The notes: generated by a model not told the origin, from the sequence alone. Shown: positions 1 to 10,020, counted from the first letter of the stretch. The stretch is 20,136 nucleotides of DNA from Flammeovirgaceae bacterium UBA5867 (GCA_002432545.1 DJFR01000149.1:11977-32112); one strand, 5' to 3'. Made by a program: numbers and translations.

Positions 1-2781
1 ACCAGTTACTCCCTGCAATCCGGTGGCTTCGGAGACAACAAGGCGTCCTGTTTGTACGAGGATAAGAGCGGTATAATTTGGGCCGGCTCAGCAGGAAGCG
101 GACTTTTCTATTTCGATGCGATCGGGAAGCGCTTCGTTGTGTTGAGCGAACAAATGAAACCGAATTATATTACTCATACATCCTATGTAAGCAGTGTTGT
201 AGAAGATGCGGATGGAATTTTATGGATCGGTACCATGTACGGCTTATATGCGCTGACAAAGGAACATGACCATGCCTATATATACCAATGGTTTATTCAA
301 ACAGATGAATCTGGTAGCCTTAGCAGCAGTGCCATACAGAGCTTGTATGAAGACCATCAGAAGAATTTATGGGTTGGCACCACCGACAACGGGCTGAATG
401 TTAAAGTATCCGGTGAGAATACGTTTAAGCATTATGGAAAAACGGATGGTCTTTCCAGCAATACCATTCGGGCTATATTGGCAGATGCCTCCGGTAATCT
501 ATGGGTGAGCGCCAACGCAGGGCTCTCCAGGTATGATCAGCACACCAGGCGATTTATTAACTACTCCCGAAAGGATGGATTATCTTCGAACGACTTCTAT
601 CCCAGCGCTTGTCTTCGCAGCAGTACCGGGCAACTGTTCTTTGGCAACAACAATGGATTCAATGCTTTTTATCCGGATAGCATACGAAATACCAGCGGTA
701 AACCGAAGGTATATTTAGCGGATATTAAAATCAACAATCAGGCTGTTGCCATCGGAGTACCAGGTTCGCCAATGGCGAAACATATCAGCCTGACTTCGAA
801 TATAGAGTTGTCTTACGAACAGCGATCACTCATCATCGATTTTGTAGCCATACAATTCGGGCCTTCGGTGCGACAGAACTACGCCTATAAGCTGGAAGGT
901 TTTGACAAGGATTGGCACTATACGGGTACCGATCATGTGGCAACCTACACAAACCTGGATCCGGGCCATTATACGTTTCTTGCAAAAGCATCTCAAAGTG
1001 ATGGCACATGGAACGAAGTGCCTACACAACTGGAAATCACCATTCGCCAGGCACCGTGGAAGACCGCGTGGGCTATAGGCCTCTATATGATGATCGTTGC
1101 TGCCTTGATCTTTTTTGCAGTTAAAATCCGGATAGACCGTGTGAGCATGAAGAATCAATTGGCGCTTGAGAGACTGGCCCGCGAACAGGAGCACGAACTA
1201 AGCGAATCCAAGACACAATTTTTTACCAACATCTCCCATGAATTCAGAACTCCGCTGAGCCTTATCCTGATGCCGCTTGAAAATCTGATCAGCAGTGAGC
1301 AGGTCTCCGCGTCTGTAAAGGAGCGCGTTAATGCGGCCTATAAGAATGCCAACAAGATGATGTCATTGGTTAATGAGCTGATGGACTTCAATAAAATCGA
1401 AAGTGGAAGTTTAAAACTCAATCCCCGGCATGGCGAACTCGTAGAGTTTATCGCCAGCGTTGCATCAATGTTCAATGATATTGCTGACAAAAAAAATATC
1501 ACGTTTTCAGTTCACACGCAGCTCACGTCACTGAAGGGTTGGTTCGACCGAGACAAGCTTGAACGGATGCTGGTGAATGTTCTTTCCAACGCATTCAAGT
1601 TCACGGCCGATGGCGGGCAGATCACGGTAATAATCAATTCGAAATTCACTTCTGCTATGCAGACTATACCTGCGGCCAGATGTCTGGAGCTCATGGTTGT
1701 GGATAACGGAATCGGAATGTCTCCCGAAGAGCTGCCGCGTATCTTCGATAAATTCTATCAGGCTAAGTCCGCCTCTAAAGTTACCAACCCGGGAACAGGT
1801 ATCGGACTTTCATTGACAAAAGCACTTGTTGAATTGCATCGCGGAACCATCACGGCCGAAAGCTCGCCCGACAAAGAGACAAAGTTTATTATTACGCTGC
1901 CCATCGACTCCACCGTCTACGATGTCGCGGCTTCTGAAGAAATGCCGGAAGATGTTGTTTACTCATCCGAAGAGTCGCTTACCAAAAGCCAGCATCTTGC
2001 AGCCGTTGATGCGGGTAGAAAAGATCAGTATGAAGTACTGGTGGTAGAGGACAATGAGGAACTGCGGGAATATATAGCAACCGAGCTTAGTCAGGAATTC
2101 AAAGTATGGCAGGCACGAAACGGGCAGGAGGGAGCCGACATAGCTCTTGAAAAAACTCCTGACCTGATTGTTAGCGATATTCTGATGTCGCAGAAAACCG
2201 GAATAGAGCTCTGCAAGGAGATGAAAAGCAATATCAAAACCAGCCATATTCCGTTCATTCTGCTCACGGCAAGGGCTACCGTTGAAGACCAGATTACGGG
2301 AATAGAGTCCGGTGCGGATGTATATATCACCAAACCGTTTAGCGTACGCTTTCTGTTGACACATGTTCGTAACTTGATTGACTCGCGACAGAAACTCTAT
2401 TCACATTTTAGCCAGGACGTATACCTGATGCCATCGAAAGTTACAGGCAATGAAATTGACCAGGCGTTTTTGCAGCGAGCTGTCGACTATATAGTTGAGC
2501 ACATCCAGGATGCTCAGCTTGGCGTGGACTCTATCGCAGAACTCTTCAGTCTCAGTCGCGTACAGGTGTACCGAAAGATCAAAGCACTTACCGGTAAAAC
2601 TGCCGTTGAATTCATAAGAACAGTCCGGCTCAAACAGGCGCTCAAATTGATGGAGACAAAACAATATACGCTGTCTGAAATTGCATACCTGACCGGGTTC
2701 AACTCAGCTTCCTATTTTACGCGCAGCTTCAAGGACGAATACGGTAAAGCTCCCTCTGAATACCTCGGCATGGCAAGTTGA
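1..2781 (+). CDS. Hybrid two-component system regulator (propeller/Y_Y_Y sensor, histidine kinase, receiver, AraC output), 5' partial
   Basis: The reading frame is open from base 1, so the start lies outside the window; 926 residues remain (numbered from base 1). Four propeller-type repeats with a D-x-x-G-x-(L/I)-W-x-G pattern open the fragment. A Y_Y_Y domain follows (about 267-355), then one membrane helix (about 355-377). The HisKA segment has its phospho-acceptor in ISHEFRTP (His413). The HATPase domain shows an N box, DNGIGM and GTGIGL. The receiver has acidic Glu683/Asp684, phospho-acceptor Asp726 and Lys778 in ITKPF. Two AraC-type helix-turn-helices (about 820-925) end the protein. In this family the periplasmic sensor binds a glycan breakdown product and the cytoplasmic output activates an adjacent susCD operon. 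Its place directly upstream of susC on the same strand fits that role. All key kinase and receiver residues are intact. The ligand is unknown. Confidence 0.95.
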   Translation, partial: TSYSLQSGGFGDNKASCLYEDKSGIIWAGSAGSGLFYFDAIGKRFVVLSEQMKPNYITHTSYVSSVVEDADGILWIGTMYGLYALTKEHDHAYIYQWFIQTDESGSLSSSAIQSLYEDHQKNLWVGTTDNGLNVKVSGENTFKHYGKTDGLSSNTIRAILADASGNLWVSANAGLSRYDQHTRRFINYSRKDGLSSNDFYPSACLRSSTGQLFFGNNNGFNAFYPDSIRNTSGKPKVYLADIKINNQAVAIGVPGSPMAKHISLTSNIELSYEQRSLIIDFVAIQFGPSVRQNYAYKLEGFDKDWHYTGTDHVATYTNLDPGHYTFLAKASQSDGTWNEVPTQLEITIRQAPWKTAWAIGLYMMIVAALIFFAVKIRIDRVSMKNQLALERLAREQEHELSESKTQFFTNISHEFRTPLSLILMPLENLISSEQVSASVKERVNAAYKNANKMMSLVNELMDFNKIESGSLKLNPRHGELVEFIASVASMFNDIADKKNITFSVHTQLTSLKGWFDRDKLERMLVNVLSNAFKFTADGGQITVIINSKFTSAMQTIPAARCLELMVVDNGIGMSPEELPRIFDKFYQAKSASKVTNPGTGIGLSLTKALVELHRGTITAESSPDKETKFIITLPIDSTVYDVAASEEMPEDVVYSSEESLTKSQHLAAVDAGRKDQYEVLVVEDNEELREYIATELSQEFKVWQARNGQEGADIALEKTPDLIVSDILMSQKTGIELCKEMKSNIKTSHIPFILLTARATVEDQITGIESGADVYITKPFSVRFLLTHVRNLIDSRQKLYSHFSQDVYLMPSKVTGNEIDQAFLQRAVDYIVEHIQDAQLGVDSIAELFSLSRVQVYRKIKALTGKTAVEFIRTVRLKQALKLMETKQYTLSEIAYLTGFNSASYFTRSFKDEYGKAPSEYLGMAS

Positions 2782-3114
2782 TATCGCTCCAGGCCACACG
2801 CGCTATCTCGAAAATTTCATCTTCTCAAGTTTATTTCTGTCTTGTTTTTAAACCGATTGCATTCTCTGTCGGGATTTTTAACGCTGTTTTTGCCTCAAAA
2901 TCGCGGTTTTTCGGCTGACGATTTAAAATTAAAAGAGATTGTCCATTTCGTGAAAGATGTTTTCCCGCCTAATGCAAGAGATTGGTTCAACCGTTTGCGC
3001 TGATCTGGCCGGCCTCATTGTTCATCGCAAACGCAAAGCTTCTCCGAGTCGGAACCAGATGATGCTGGTGTCAACCCGGTGAGCCTTGCAGTTCAACAAC
3101 TCAAACCCAATTCT
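2782..3114. other. Leader region between the hybrid regulator and susC
   Basis: This 333-base stretch has no convincing gene. It should hold the end of the regulator transcript and the susC promoter and leader. No good match to the Bacteroidota promoter consensus (TTTG, 19 bases, TAnnTTTG) was found. A weak six-base inverted pair (AAATCG at 2898, CGATTT at 2919) is not convincing as a terminator. The clearest structure is the CGTTTGCG/CGCAAACG inverted repeat at 2992-3033, listed separately. Confidence 0.6.
2992..3033. promoter_or_regulatory. Operator-like inverted repeat upstream of susC
   Basis: CGTTTGCG at 2992-2999 and CGCAAACG at 3026-3033 are perfect reverse complements separated by 26 bases. 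They end about 80 bases before the susC start. Each arm is the same word as a half-site of the PurR/LacI-family operator, although classic operators join the halves directly around a central CG. A LacI-type gene lies at the other end of this locus. It may be an operator, a looped site or an mRNA hairpin; no binding is shown. Confidence 0.35.
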
Positions 3115-6100
3115 ATGAAAAGAGGAATTTTACAAATCATTTTTATGGGTGCATGCCCCCGGTATCGACCAATAGTCTGGCTGATATTATTAATGGGTGT
3201 CGCTGCCACCAGCGCGTATGCTCAAACTACCGTACGAGGTAGAATTGTCGATGAGACCGGTAACAGTCTGCCGGGCGTTAATGTCTTACTTAAAGGAACA
3301 ACTACAGGCACAACCAGCGATGCCAACGGTGGATATAGTCTTGACGTGCCTGGCGAAGACGCTGTGCTGGTGTTCTCCTTCATCGGTTACACCGTAGTAG
3401 AGGAAACAACCGGAAACCGGAATGTTATTGATGTTACGCTCGAGCCAAACATCCAATCCCTTTCGGAAGTGGTCGTGGTTGGTTACGGAACGCAGCGGCA
3501 GGAGGCGGTCACCGGATCGGTCGTATCCATGAGTGGAAATACGCTTCGTGATATGCCATCTCCTAATATCTCGCAGGCGTTACAAGGACGCGCGGTGGGA
3601 GTGGACATTTCTCAGACTTCTACCAAACCCGGCACGGCCATGCAGATCCGCGTGCGCGGAACACGTTCTCTGCTTGCCAGCAACGATCCCTTAATTGTAC
3701 TGGACGGTATTCCATTTGCCGGATCTATAAACGACATCGATCCGAACAGCATTAAAAGTATAGATATTCTCAAGGATGCTTCCGCCACGGCCATTTACGG
3801 ATCGCGTGGTGCTAATGGCGTGCTGCTGATCACAACCAACCGCGGTGCAAAAGGACAGAAAGCACAGGTGTCGTATAATGGCTATCATGGTGTGAAGTCA
3901 GTATTTGCAAAGTATCCCATGATGAGTGGGCCAGAGTACGCTGCCTTACGCGCAGCAAGTGCCCAGAAGTTTAACAACACCCTGGATGAATCGAATGATG
4001 TTGATACGGACTGGCAGGATATGATCTATAAAAGCGCCATGGTGACCAGTCACGATCTGGGCGTCTCGGGTGGAACTGAAAAAGGTACCTACTACTTCGG
4101 AGCAGGATACTTTCGCGATGAAGCCGTAGTGCCCTTGCAAAACTTCACTCGCTATTCCATGCGCTTCTCTCTTGATCAGGAAATCAACAGGTATATCCGC
4201 ATAGGCATTAACTCTAATTCCAATTATTCTATTACCAATGGCGACAACGTACCGGCTGTTGGTATGGCGCTGGGAAGATCTCCTATAGCCAATCCGTACA
4301 ACGCTGATGGCACCATGAAGGAAATCATTCAGGAGTCTACAACTGGAGCGCAGTGGGTTCCTTCGCGCGAGCGATTTGAAAGTTTGGGAGATAAGTATAT
4401 CGATCGGACCAGAGCCTATGGTACTTACAATACAGTATATACCGAGATCGGGATTCCGGGTGTGGAGGGATTAAAGTATCGCCTCAACCTGGGCCTGAAC
4501 ATGCGACAAAGCAATTATGGTAATTACACCGGCGAAGGCGTGTTTAGTGGCGTGCCTACTACACCGTCAACCGCAGCGATCAGTAGCACCCTGATGACCA
4601 ATTGGGCAGTTGAAAACCTGCTGACTTATGATCGCAGCTTCGGTAAACATGAAGTGAACGCTGTGCTCCTGTACTCAGCACAACAGGAAACTTCCAACAC
4701 GTCCCGCGTGACTGCACGCGATATTCCCGCAGACCAGTTTCAGTTTTACAACCTCGGACGAGCCGATGGCGTGATTACAGTTAACCCTGCGGACCAAAGC
4801 TATACCCAGTGGGGCTTGCTTTCCTATATGGGCCGCGTGATGTACTCGTATGACGAACGCTATATGCTTAGCGCAACGTTCCGGTCGGACGGTTCCTCAC
4901 GACTTGCATCCGGACATAAGTGGCATACCTATCCAGCCATATCGGTAGGATGGAATATTTCGCGGGAGCAATTTATGACGGACATCAGCCAGATAAATCT
5001 CCTTAAACTCAGGGTTGGTTATGGACAGACTTCTAATCAATCTGTAAATCCGTACCAGACACTGGGGCTGTTAAGTACACGGCCCTATAATTTCGGTAAT
5101 GATGTATACTCAACGGGCTTCACGGTTTCTCAATTACCGAATGCACAACTGGGCTGGGAGTATTCACAGACATTCAATTACGGATTAGACTTTAAAGCAT
5201 TTGATAACCGCTTGTCTGGTACAATAGAATATTATGTGCAGGATACAAAGGACGTTCTGTTACCGGTGGGACTACCATCAACTTCGGGAGTAAGCAACAT
5301 CACCGCCAACATGGGGCAGACCCAGAACAAAGGTATAGAGATTACCCTTAACGGTACAATCATCGACAACCTCAACGGCTGGAGCTGGGACCTTGGATTC
5401 AACCTGTATGCTAACCGTAATGAACTTGTATCACTTGCATCAGGTCAACTGCGTGATGAAGGCAACTGGTGGTTTGTAGGGCATCCTATAGATGTGATAT
5501 ATGACTATGAGAAAGTAGGTCTGTGGCAGGAAGGAGATCCGTATCTCAACATCCTTGAACCCGGCTCTGCCAGCAAGCCCGGTATGATCAAAGTGAAATA
5601 TACCGGAGCATACAATGCCGATGGCACTCCAGTAAGAGCGATTAATGCTGAAGATAGACAAATCATGAATATACAACCCAAGTTCCAGGGAGGCTTCAAT
5701 ACGCGTGTTGCCTATAAGGGAATTGATTTAAGTATAGTGGGCACGTTTAAGAATGGCGGTTTACTTAACAGCACCTTGTATGGATCAGCAGGCTATCTCA
5801 ATAATCTGAACTCTCGGGCAGGAAACAATGTGAGCGTAGATTACTGGACTCCTGAGAACACCGGAGCTAAATATCCTGCTCCTGGCGGTGTGGGTGGAGA
5901 CAACCCGAAATATGGAAGCACGCTGGGATACTTCGATGCCTCGTATCTGAAAATTCGCACCATTACACTTGGCTATAACGTATCGAAATCACTGTTAGCA
6001 AAGGCTGGAATTTCTAATGTAAGAGTATATGTAGCCGTGCAGAATCCATTTGTGATGTTCTCGCCTTATCATGATGAGTCCGGTATGGATCCTGAAACCA

Positions 6101-6222
6101 ATTCATTCGGGAATGAAAACGCAGCAGTTCCGTATTCTGCCAACCTGAGACGAATACTCACAGTAGGCACCAACACGCCTTCAACTCGTAATTACTTGCT
6201 TGGTCTCAATTTGACATTCTAA
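3115..6222 (+). CDS. susC: SusC/RagA-family TonB-linked outer membrane transporter
   Basis: This 1035-residue protein imports glycan oligomers across the outer membrane together with its SusD partner. A signal peptide with a hydrophobic core near residues 20-31 ends at AYA|Q (residues 34-37). A carboxypeptidase-regulatory-like domain follows (about 38-122, beginning VRGRIVDE). The TonB-box/plug start is SEVVVVGYGTQ, and the plug has the family signature LDGIP, then KDASATAIYGSRGANGV. The rest is beta-barrel, ending in an aromatic strand (LGLNLTF). No STN domain is present, so direct anti-sigma signalling is unlikely, which fits control by the hybrid regulator. I chose ATG 3115 because the in-frame GTG at 3079 only adds 12 non-signal residues; ATG 3145 is another option. 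The stop is 10 bases before susD. The gene symbol is a family label. Confidence 0.95.
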   Translation: MKRGILQIIFMGACPRYRPIVWLILLMGVAATSAYAQTTVRGRIVDETGNSLPGVNVLLKGTTTGTTSDANGGYSLDVPGEDAVLVFSFIGYTVVEETTGNRNVIDVTLEPNIQSLSEVVVVGYGTQRQEAVTGSVVSMSGNTLRDMPSPNISQALQGRAVGVDISQTSTKPGTAMQIRVRGTRSLLASNDPLIVLDGIPFAGSINDIDPNSIKSIDILKDASATAIYGSRGANGVLLITTNRGAKGQKAQVSYNGYHGVKSVFAKYPMMSGPEYAALRAASAQKFNNTLDESNDVDTDWQDMIYKSAMVTSHDLGVSGGTEKGTYYFGAGYFRDEAVVPLQNFTRYSMRFSLDQEINRYIRIGINSNSNYSITNGDNVPAVGMALGRSPIANPYNADGTMKEIIQESTTGAQWVPSRERFESLGDKYIDRTRAYGTYNTVYTEIGIPGVEGLKYRLNLGLNMRQSNYGNYTGEGVFSGVPTTPSTAAISSTLMTNWAVENLLTYDRSFGKHEVNAVLLYSAQQETSNTSRVTARDIPADQFQFYNLGRADGVITVNPADQSYTQWGLLSYMGRVMYSYDERYMLSATFRSDGSSRLASGHKWHTYPAISVGWNISREQFMTDISQINLLKLRVGYGQTSNQSVNPYQTLGLLSTRPYNFGNDVYSTGFTVSQLPNAQLGWEYSQTFNYGLDFKAFDNRLSGTIEYYVQDTKDVLLPVGLPSTSGVSNITANMGQTQNKGIEITLNGTIIDNLNGWSWDLGFNLYANRNELVSLASGQLRDEGNWWFVGHPIDVIYDYEKVGLWQEGDPYLNILEPGSASKPGMIKVKYTGAYNADGTPVRAINAEDRQIMNIQPKFQGGFNTRVAYKGIDLSIVGTFKNGGLLNSTLYGSAGYLNNLNSRAGNNVSVDYWTPENTGAKYPAPGGVGGDNPKYGSTLGYFDASYLKIRTITLGYNVSKSLLAKAGISNVRVYVAVQNPFVMFSPYHDESGMDPETNSFGNENAAVPYSANLRRILTVGTNTPSTRNYLLGLNLTF

Positions 6223-6232
6223 AAAAAATACA

Positions 6233-8197
6233 ATGAAACGCATACCTATAGCATTTGTTAAAGGAGCAGTCTTGATGATGGCTCTTTTAGTAGGATGTAC
6301 TGATATCTTGAACGAAAAGCCACGCGCTATTTATACACCGGAATATTTCAAAACTGAAAATGGTGTATATGGCGGTCTCACCGGAATGTATGCTCATCTG
6401 CGCTATATATTTGGCAACGCATACTTCTATAACTCAACCCTCACCGGTACAGATGAAGCAACGTGGGGTGCCAGTGGTGCGGGTAGCGGCTTTCAGATTT
6501 TTGACCTTTCTGGCGCAGCGCCTATTACGCCTTCCAATAGTGATGCAAGCAACTTGTGGTTTAATGCATTTCCCAACATCAACACAGCGAATGGTGTTAT
6601 TGAAAATGCTTCGCAGGTCGGCATTTCAGAAGCATTGATTTCAGAAGCAAGGTTCTTCCGGGCGTTCGATTATTTCATGCTCGTGCAAACCTTCGGCGGG
6701 GTGCCGCTTGACCTGGGGGCCGGTGAATTGAAGTTTAACACTTCTGTTTCGCGCACATCTAAACGCAATACAGTTCCCGAGGTATATACCAAAGTTATAT
6801 TTCCAGATCTGCGCGTGGCGATCGATAACTTGCCGGTGACAGGTCGTGTGAAAGGAGCTGTTACTAAAACTACGGCACGTCTATTCCTGGCCAAGGCTTA
6901 CCTGACTTTTGGCTGGTGGTTGGAAAATCCCAATGACATTCCAACATTCCCTGAGGCGGAGCGTGTTGACCCTGATGGTCATAGTGCACAATGGTATTTC
7001 CAACAAGCATACGATGTTGCCACCGCAGCAATCAATGATCCTGGTCCTTATGGTTTAATGGACACTTACTATGATGTGAATCTCGGAGAAAACGATCGGA
7101 ACAAGGAGATGCTGCTATATGCAGACCACACTGAAACAAGTGAACTATACAACGGATCAAGTCTGAGTTATGGAAGTGGTGGAGATGCAGACAATTTTGC
7201 TGTATGGATGTTGACGTGGGCCTATCCAAACATTACAAGTTCCAAGACAGATTGGAGTGCACCGCAGACTGTAAACCCGGTGCAACGTGAAGCCGCACAG
7301 GGTCTGGGACGTCCCTGGGTTCGGATGGCACCACCACATGGAATATTTAAAAATACATTTGCCGACAAGACAAACGATTCACGTTATGACGGAACGTTCG
7401 CTACAGTATATCGCGGCAATTGGCCGAAAGCTGGTGTTACCAACGCTTTCTTATACAACGCCAACAATATGCAGGTTACTCCGGGGGATCCCATCCTGAC
7501 TTTTCTGGATGAAGATCCTGCCACAGCGGTTGACTACTCTAATTCAGTTTACAAAAGTAGTGTAGGTGCAGGAGTACTACCGGGCAGAGCGGATTATGTG
7601 GTAGCGCCCAGTGGCATAAGCAGGTTGGTATATCCAGGTCTTTGGAAGCTGGGTACGTATCGTACTGATAACGGTGCAGGATTGGGCCAACCGAATGCGG
7701 CTAGTACACGACCGTTTAACATTGCAAAGTTTTCGGAACTATATTTTATAGCTGCGGAGGCGGCAGTAAAAGGTGCTGCTACCACGGCCGGGCTAGGCGC
7801 ACGTGACCTCATCAATGTGATACGGGCGCGTGCCGGGAAGTGGCGTTGGGACAACAACGGCAACGCGGAGAAGATTGAAGATAACAGCAGTGCCATGACC
7901 GCAGCAACGCCCGCTGTGATTGACATAGACTATATATTGGAAGAAAGAACTCGCGAGTATTTCGGCGAAGGTTACCGATGGTATGATCTGGTTCGTACGC
8001 AGAAGTGGGACCAGGTTGCTGCGACCTATACCATTAGTGGACCGGGTGTCGGTGATCATACACCAGTGACGGTTACCAGAACCATTGAGAAGTTTCATTA
8101 TCTGCGCCCCGTACCACAAGGGCAACTGGACAACATGAACATGACTACCGATGAAAAGAATGCGTATCAAAATCCGGGTTATCGCACCACCGATTAA
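6233..8197 (+). CDS. susD: SusD/RagB-family surface glycan-binding lipoprotein
   Basis: This 654-residue lipoprotein is the expected lid and glycan-binding partner of the SusC transporter just upstream. The signal peptide ends in a lipobox LLVGC with the lipidated Cys at residue 22. The mature start (CTDILNEKPRAIYTPEYF) is typical of the family. An N-terminal TPR-like part includes the ARFFRAFDYF-type helix. Near the C terminus come AKFSELYFIAAEAA, then the conserved LEERTREYFGEGYRWYDLVR block. The protein ends with YLRPVPQGQLD and QNPGY, which are also family hallmarks. At 654 residues it is towards the long end of the family, with a loop-rich middle, so its glycan-contact insertions may be specific. 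A 10-base gap from susC indicates co-transcription and coupled expression. The substrate cannot be read from the sequence. Confidence 0.95.
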   Translation: MKRIPIAFVKGAVLMMALLVGCTDILNEKPRAIYTPEYFKTENGVYGGLTGMYAHLRYIFGNAYFYNSTLTGTDEATWGASGAGSGFQIFDLSGAAPITPSNSDASNLWFNAFPNINTANGVIENASQVGISEALISEARFFRAFDYFMLVQTFGGVPLDLGAGELKFNTSVSRTSKRNTVPEVYTKVIFPDLRVAIDNLPVTGRVKGAVTKTTARLFLAKAYLTFGWWLENPNDIPTFPEAERVDPDGHSAQWYFQQAYDVATAAINDPGPYGLMDTYYDVNLGENDRNKEMLLYADHTETSELYNGSSLSYGSGGDADNFAVWMLTWAYPNITSSKTDWSAPQTVNPVQREAAQGLGRPWVRMAPPHGIFKNTFADKTNDSRYDGTFATVYRGNWPKAGVTNAFLYNANNMQVTPGDPILTFLDEDPATAVDYSNSVYKSSVGAGVLPGRADYVVAPSGISRLVYPGLWKLGTYRTDNGAGLGQPNAASTRPFNIAKFSELYFIAAEAAVKGAATTAGLGARDLINVIRARAGKWRWDNNGNAEKIEDNSSAMTAATPAVIDIDYILEERTREYFGEGYRWYDLVRTQKWDQVAATYTISGPGVGDHTPVTVTRTIEKFHYLRPVPQGQLDNMNMTTDEKNAYQNPGYRTTD

Positions 8198-8244
8198 ACC
8201 GAACGCAAAAAAACCTACACTTTGAGATTTGGGTAAAGTGAGGC

Positions 8245-8272
8245 AGGGTCGCTCGGTATACCGAGTGACCCT
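8245..8272. terminator. Strong hairpin between susD and the first GH43 gene
   Basis: The 28 bases form a 12-pair stem (AGGGTCGCTCGG against CCGAGTGACCCT, one G-T wobble) with a four-base TATA loop. ATATTTTC follows. It lies 47 bases after the susD stop and about 40 bases before the GH43 start. It could be a partial terminator or an RNA-processing or stability element that keeps susCD transcript levels above those of the enzyme genes. The T tract is short, so full termination is not certain. Confidence 0.65.
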
Positions 8273-8313
8273 ATATTTTCGTTCAGACACGCCATGAACA
8301 TGACTTATCAACT

Positions 8314-10020
8314 ATGACAAAATATATAACGATACTCTTTACTTTTCTTTGTGTTCAACTGGTGCATAGCCAAAATCTCCAGAGTACTTCGACTGATCGG
8401 AAAGGTGCGTCAAAGTCCACCATTATAACCAACCCGGTATTGGCTGGTTTTTATCCTGATCCAAGTGTATTGAATGTTGGCTCTGATTACTATCTCATCA
8501 ACTCCACGTTCGCTTACTTTCCGGGTATTCCGATTTTTCATAGCAAAGACTTAAAGAACTGGAAACAAATAGGTAACGTCATCAGTCGTCCATCACAAAT
8601 GAATTTTATGGGTCATCGCATGACCCGCGGATTGTTTGCTCCGGCTATTGACTATCATAATGGTATATATTATGTCACCTGCACACTGATTGACCGCGGA
8701 GGAAATTTTGTGGTCACAGCAAAAAATCCAGCAGGCCCCTGGAGCGATCCGGTATGGCTGCCGGAAGTGAAAGGTATAGATCCTTCGCTATATTTTGATG
8801 ACGGAAAAGCCTATATAGTTTACAACAGCGATGCTCCCGACAATAAACCGCTATATCCCGGTCATCGTACGATCCGAATGTATGAATTTGATCATACCAG
8901 TTTGAAGGTGATTGGTGCAGAACGAATTCTTGTGAACGGGGGAGTGGACTTAAGTAAAAAGCCGGTATGGATTGAAGGCCCGCATTTTATAAAAAGAAAT
9001 GGATGGTATTATCTGTATGCAGCGGAGGGAGGCACTTCAGTGAACCACTCCCAGGTGGTCTTCCGATCACGTTCGATGCAAGGACCGTTTGTTCCCTATG
9101 AACATAATCCGATCCTCACGCAACGTGATCTGCCGCCTGATCGGAAACACCCCGTTACCTCTGCCGGACATGCGCAGTTTGTAGAAGGACCCGATGGTAA
9201 TACCTACGCTATATTTCTCGCGGTGCGACCGTATGCCGGTGATTTTTACAATACGGGAAGAGAGACATTTATAGCACCAGTAAGGTGGGGAGATGACTGG
9301 CCAGTAGTAGATCTGCAGAGCAAAGAAGTCCGATACTATTACGAGATGCCTTATGCCGAAGTAAAGCAAAAAGATACACGGCCGCAGAGTGGAAATTTTG
9401 AGTACGAGATGCTTTTCAACAAGCAGCTTGATCCTTCGATGTTGTTTCTCAGAACCTGCGACAGCAGTCGGTTTCGCTTAGACACCAATAGAGGGCTTGT
9501 ACTAAAACTTGCGCCTGAAACTTGTATGGAATCCGGTCACGCATCCTTTATAGGAAAACGTCAGCAGCACCTGTATTGCCGAACTGAAACTGAAGTTACC
9601 TTCTCGGCAAAGGCCGACAACGAAAAAGCGGGACTAATAATTTTCCAGGATGAAAAGCATTTCTATTATCTGTGCAAATCGACAGAGCATGGAAAGCCTT
9701 TCGTTCAACTCTATAAAAGTAATCCCGAAGAGGAACGTATGGACTTACTTACGCAAGTGCCATTAGAGAATGGTGTTAGTCCCGTTAAACTTCGCATCGA
9801 TGCGCGTGGCAATTCTTACGACTTTTACTTCGCATCAAAGTCGCGCGAGTGGACATTGGTGAAAGATAACCTTGATGCTACATTTCTAAGTACACGAGTT
9901 GCAGGTGGATTCATCGGATGTGTATTTGCGATGTATGCCACATCATCTGGAAAGCCAACGACAAATGAAGCTATTTTTAAGAGCCTGTACTATCGTGGCA
10001 ATGATCCCATGTATAAATAG
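8314..10020 (+). CDS. Secreted GH43-family glycosidase (beta-xylosidase or alpha-L-arabinofuranosidase type)
   Basis: This 568-residue secreted enzyme should release terminal xylosyl or arabinosyl units with inversion. A signal peptide occupies about residues 1-19 (ending VHSQ). The five-bladed propeller catalytic domain runs from about 38 to 345. The three expected GH43 residues are visible: base Asp49 in GFYPDPS, pKa-modulating Asp156 in KGIDPSL, and acid Glu221 in WIEGPH. AEGGTS and the later GRETF-APVRW block resemble the beta-xylosidase branch of the family. The C-terminal part (about 365-560) looks like the beta-sandwich domain common in this branch, with a GKRQQH-YCRTETEV segment. It is the first enzyme gene after susCD, separated by the hairpin at 8245-8272, and the next GH43 follows 71 bases downstream. 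Xylan or arabinan side chains are plausible targets, inferred only from family. Confidence 0.92.
   Translation: MTKYITILFTFLCVQLVHSQNLQSTSTDRKGASKSTIITNPVLAGFYPDPSVLNVGSDYYLINSTFAYFPGIPIFHSKDLKNWKQIGNVISRPSQMNFMGHRMTRGLFAPAIDYHNGIYYVTCTLIDRGGNFVVTAKNPAGPWSDPVWLPEVKGIDPSLYFDDGKAYIVYNSDAPDNKPLYPGHRTIRMYEFDHTSLKVIGAERILVNGGVDLSKKPVWIEGPHFIKRNGWYYLYAAEGGTSVNHSQVVFRSRSMQGPFVPYEHNPILTQRDLPPDRKHPVTSAGHAQFVEGPDGNTYAIFLAVRPYAGDFYNTGRETFIAPVRWGDDWPVVDLQSKEVRYYYEMPYAEVKQKDTRPQSGNFEYEMLFNKQLDPSMLFLRTCDSSRFRLDTNRGLVLKLAPETCMESGHASFIGKRQQHLYCRTETEVTFSAKADNEKAGLIIFQDEKHFYYLCKSTEHGKPFVQLYKSNPEEERMDLLTQVPLENGVSPVKLRIDARGNSYDFYFASKSREWTLVKDNLDATFLSTRVAGGFIGCVFAMYATSSGKPTTNEAIFKSLYYRGNDPMYK

Noticed and set aside
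2898..2924. Terminator for the hybrid regulator
   Set aside because: The AAATCG/CGATTT arms are only six pairs, AT-rich and not followed by a T run.
3079..3114. GTG start 12 codons upstream of the chosen susC ATG
   Set aside because: The extra residues come before a complete signal peptide and would displace it from the N terminus.
7793..8311. 172-codon minus-strand frame overlapping the susD end
   Set aside because: The susD reading frame is fully supported by family motifs to its stop, and the antisense translation shows no domain.
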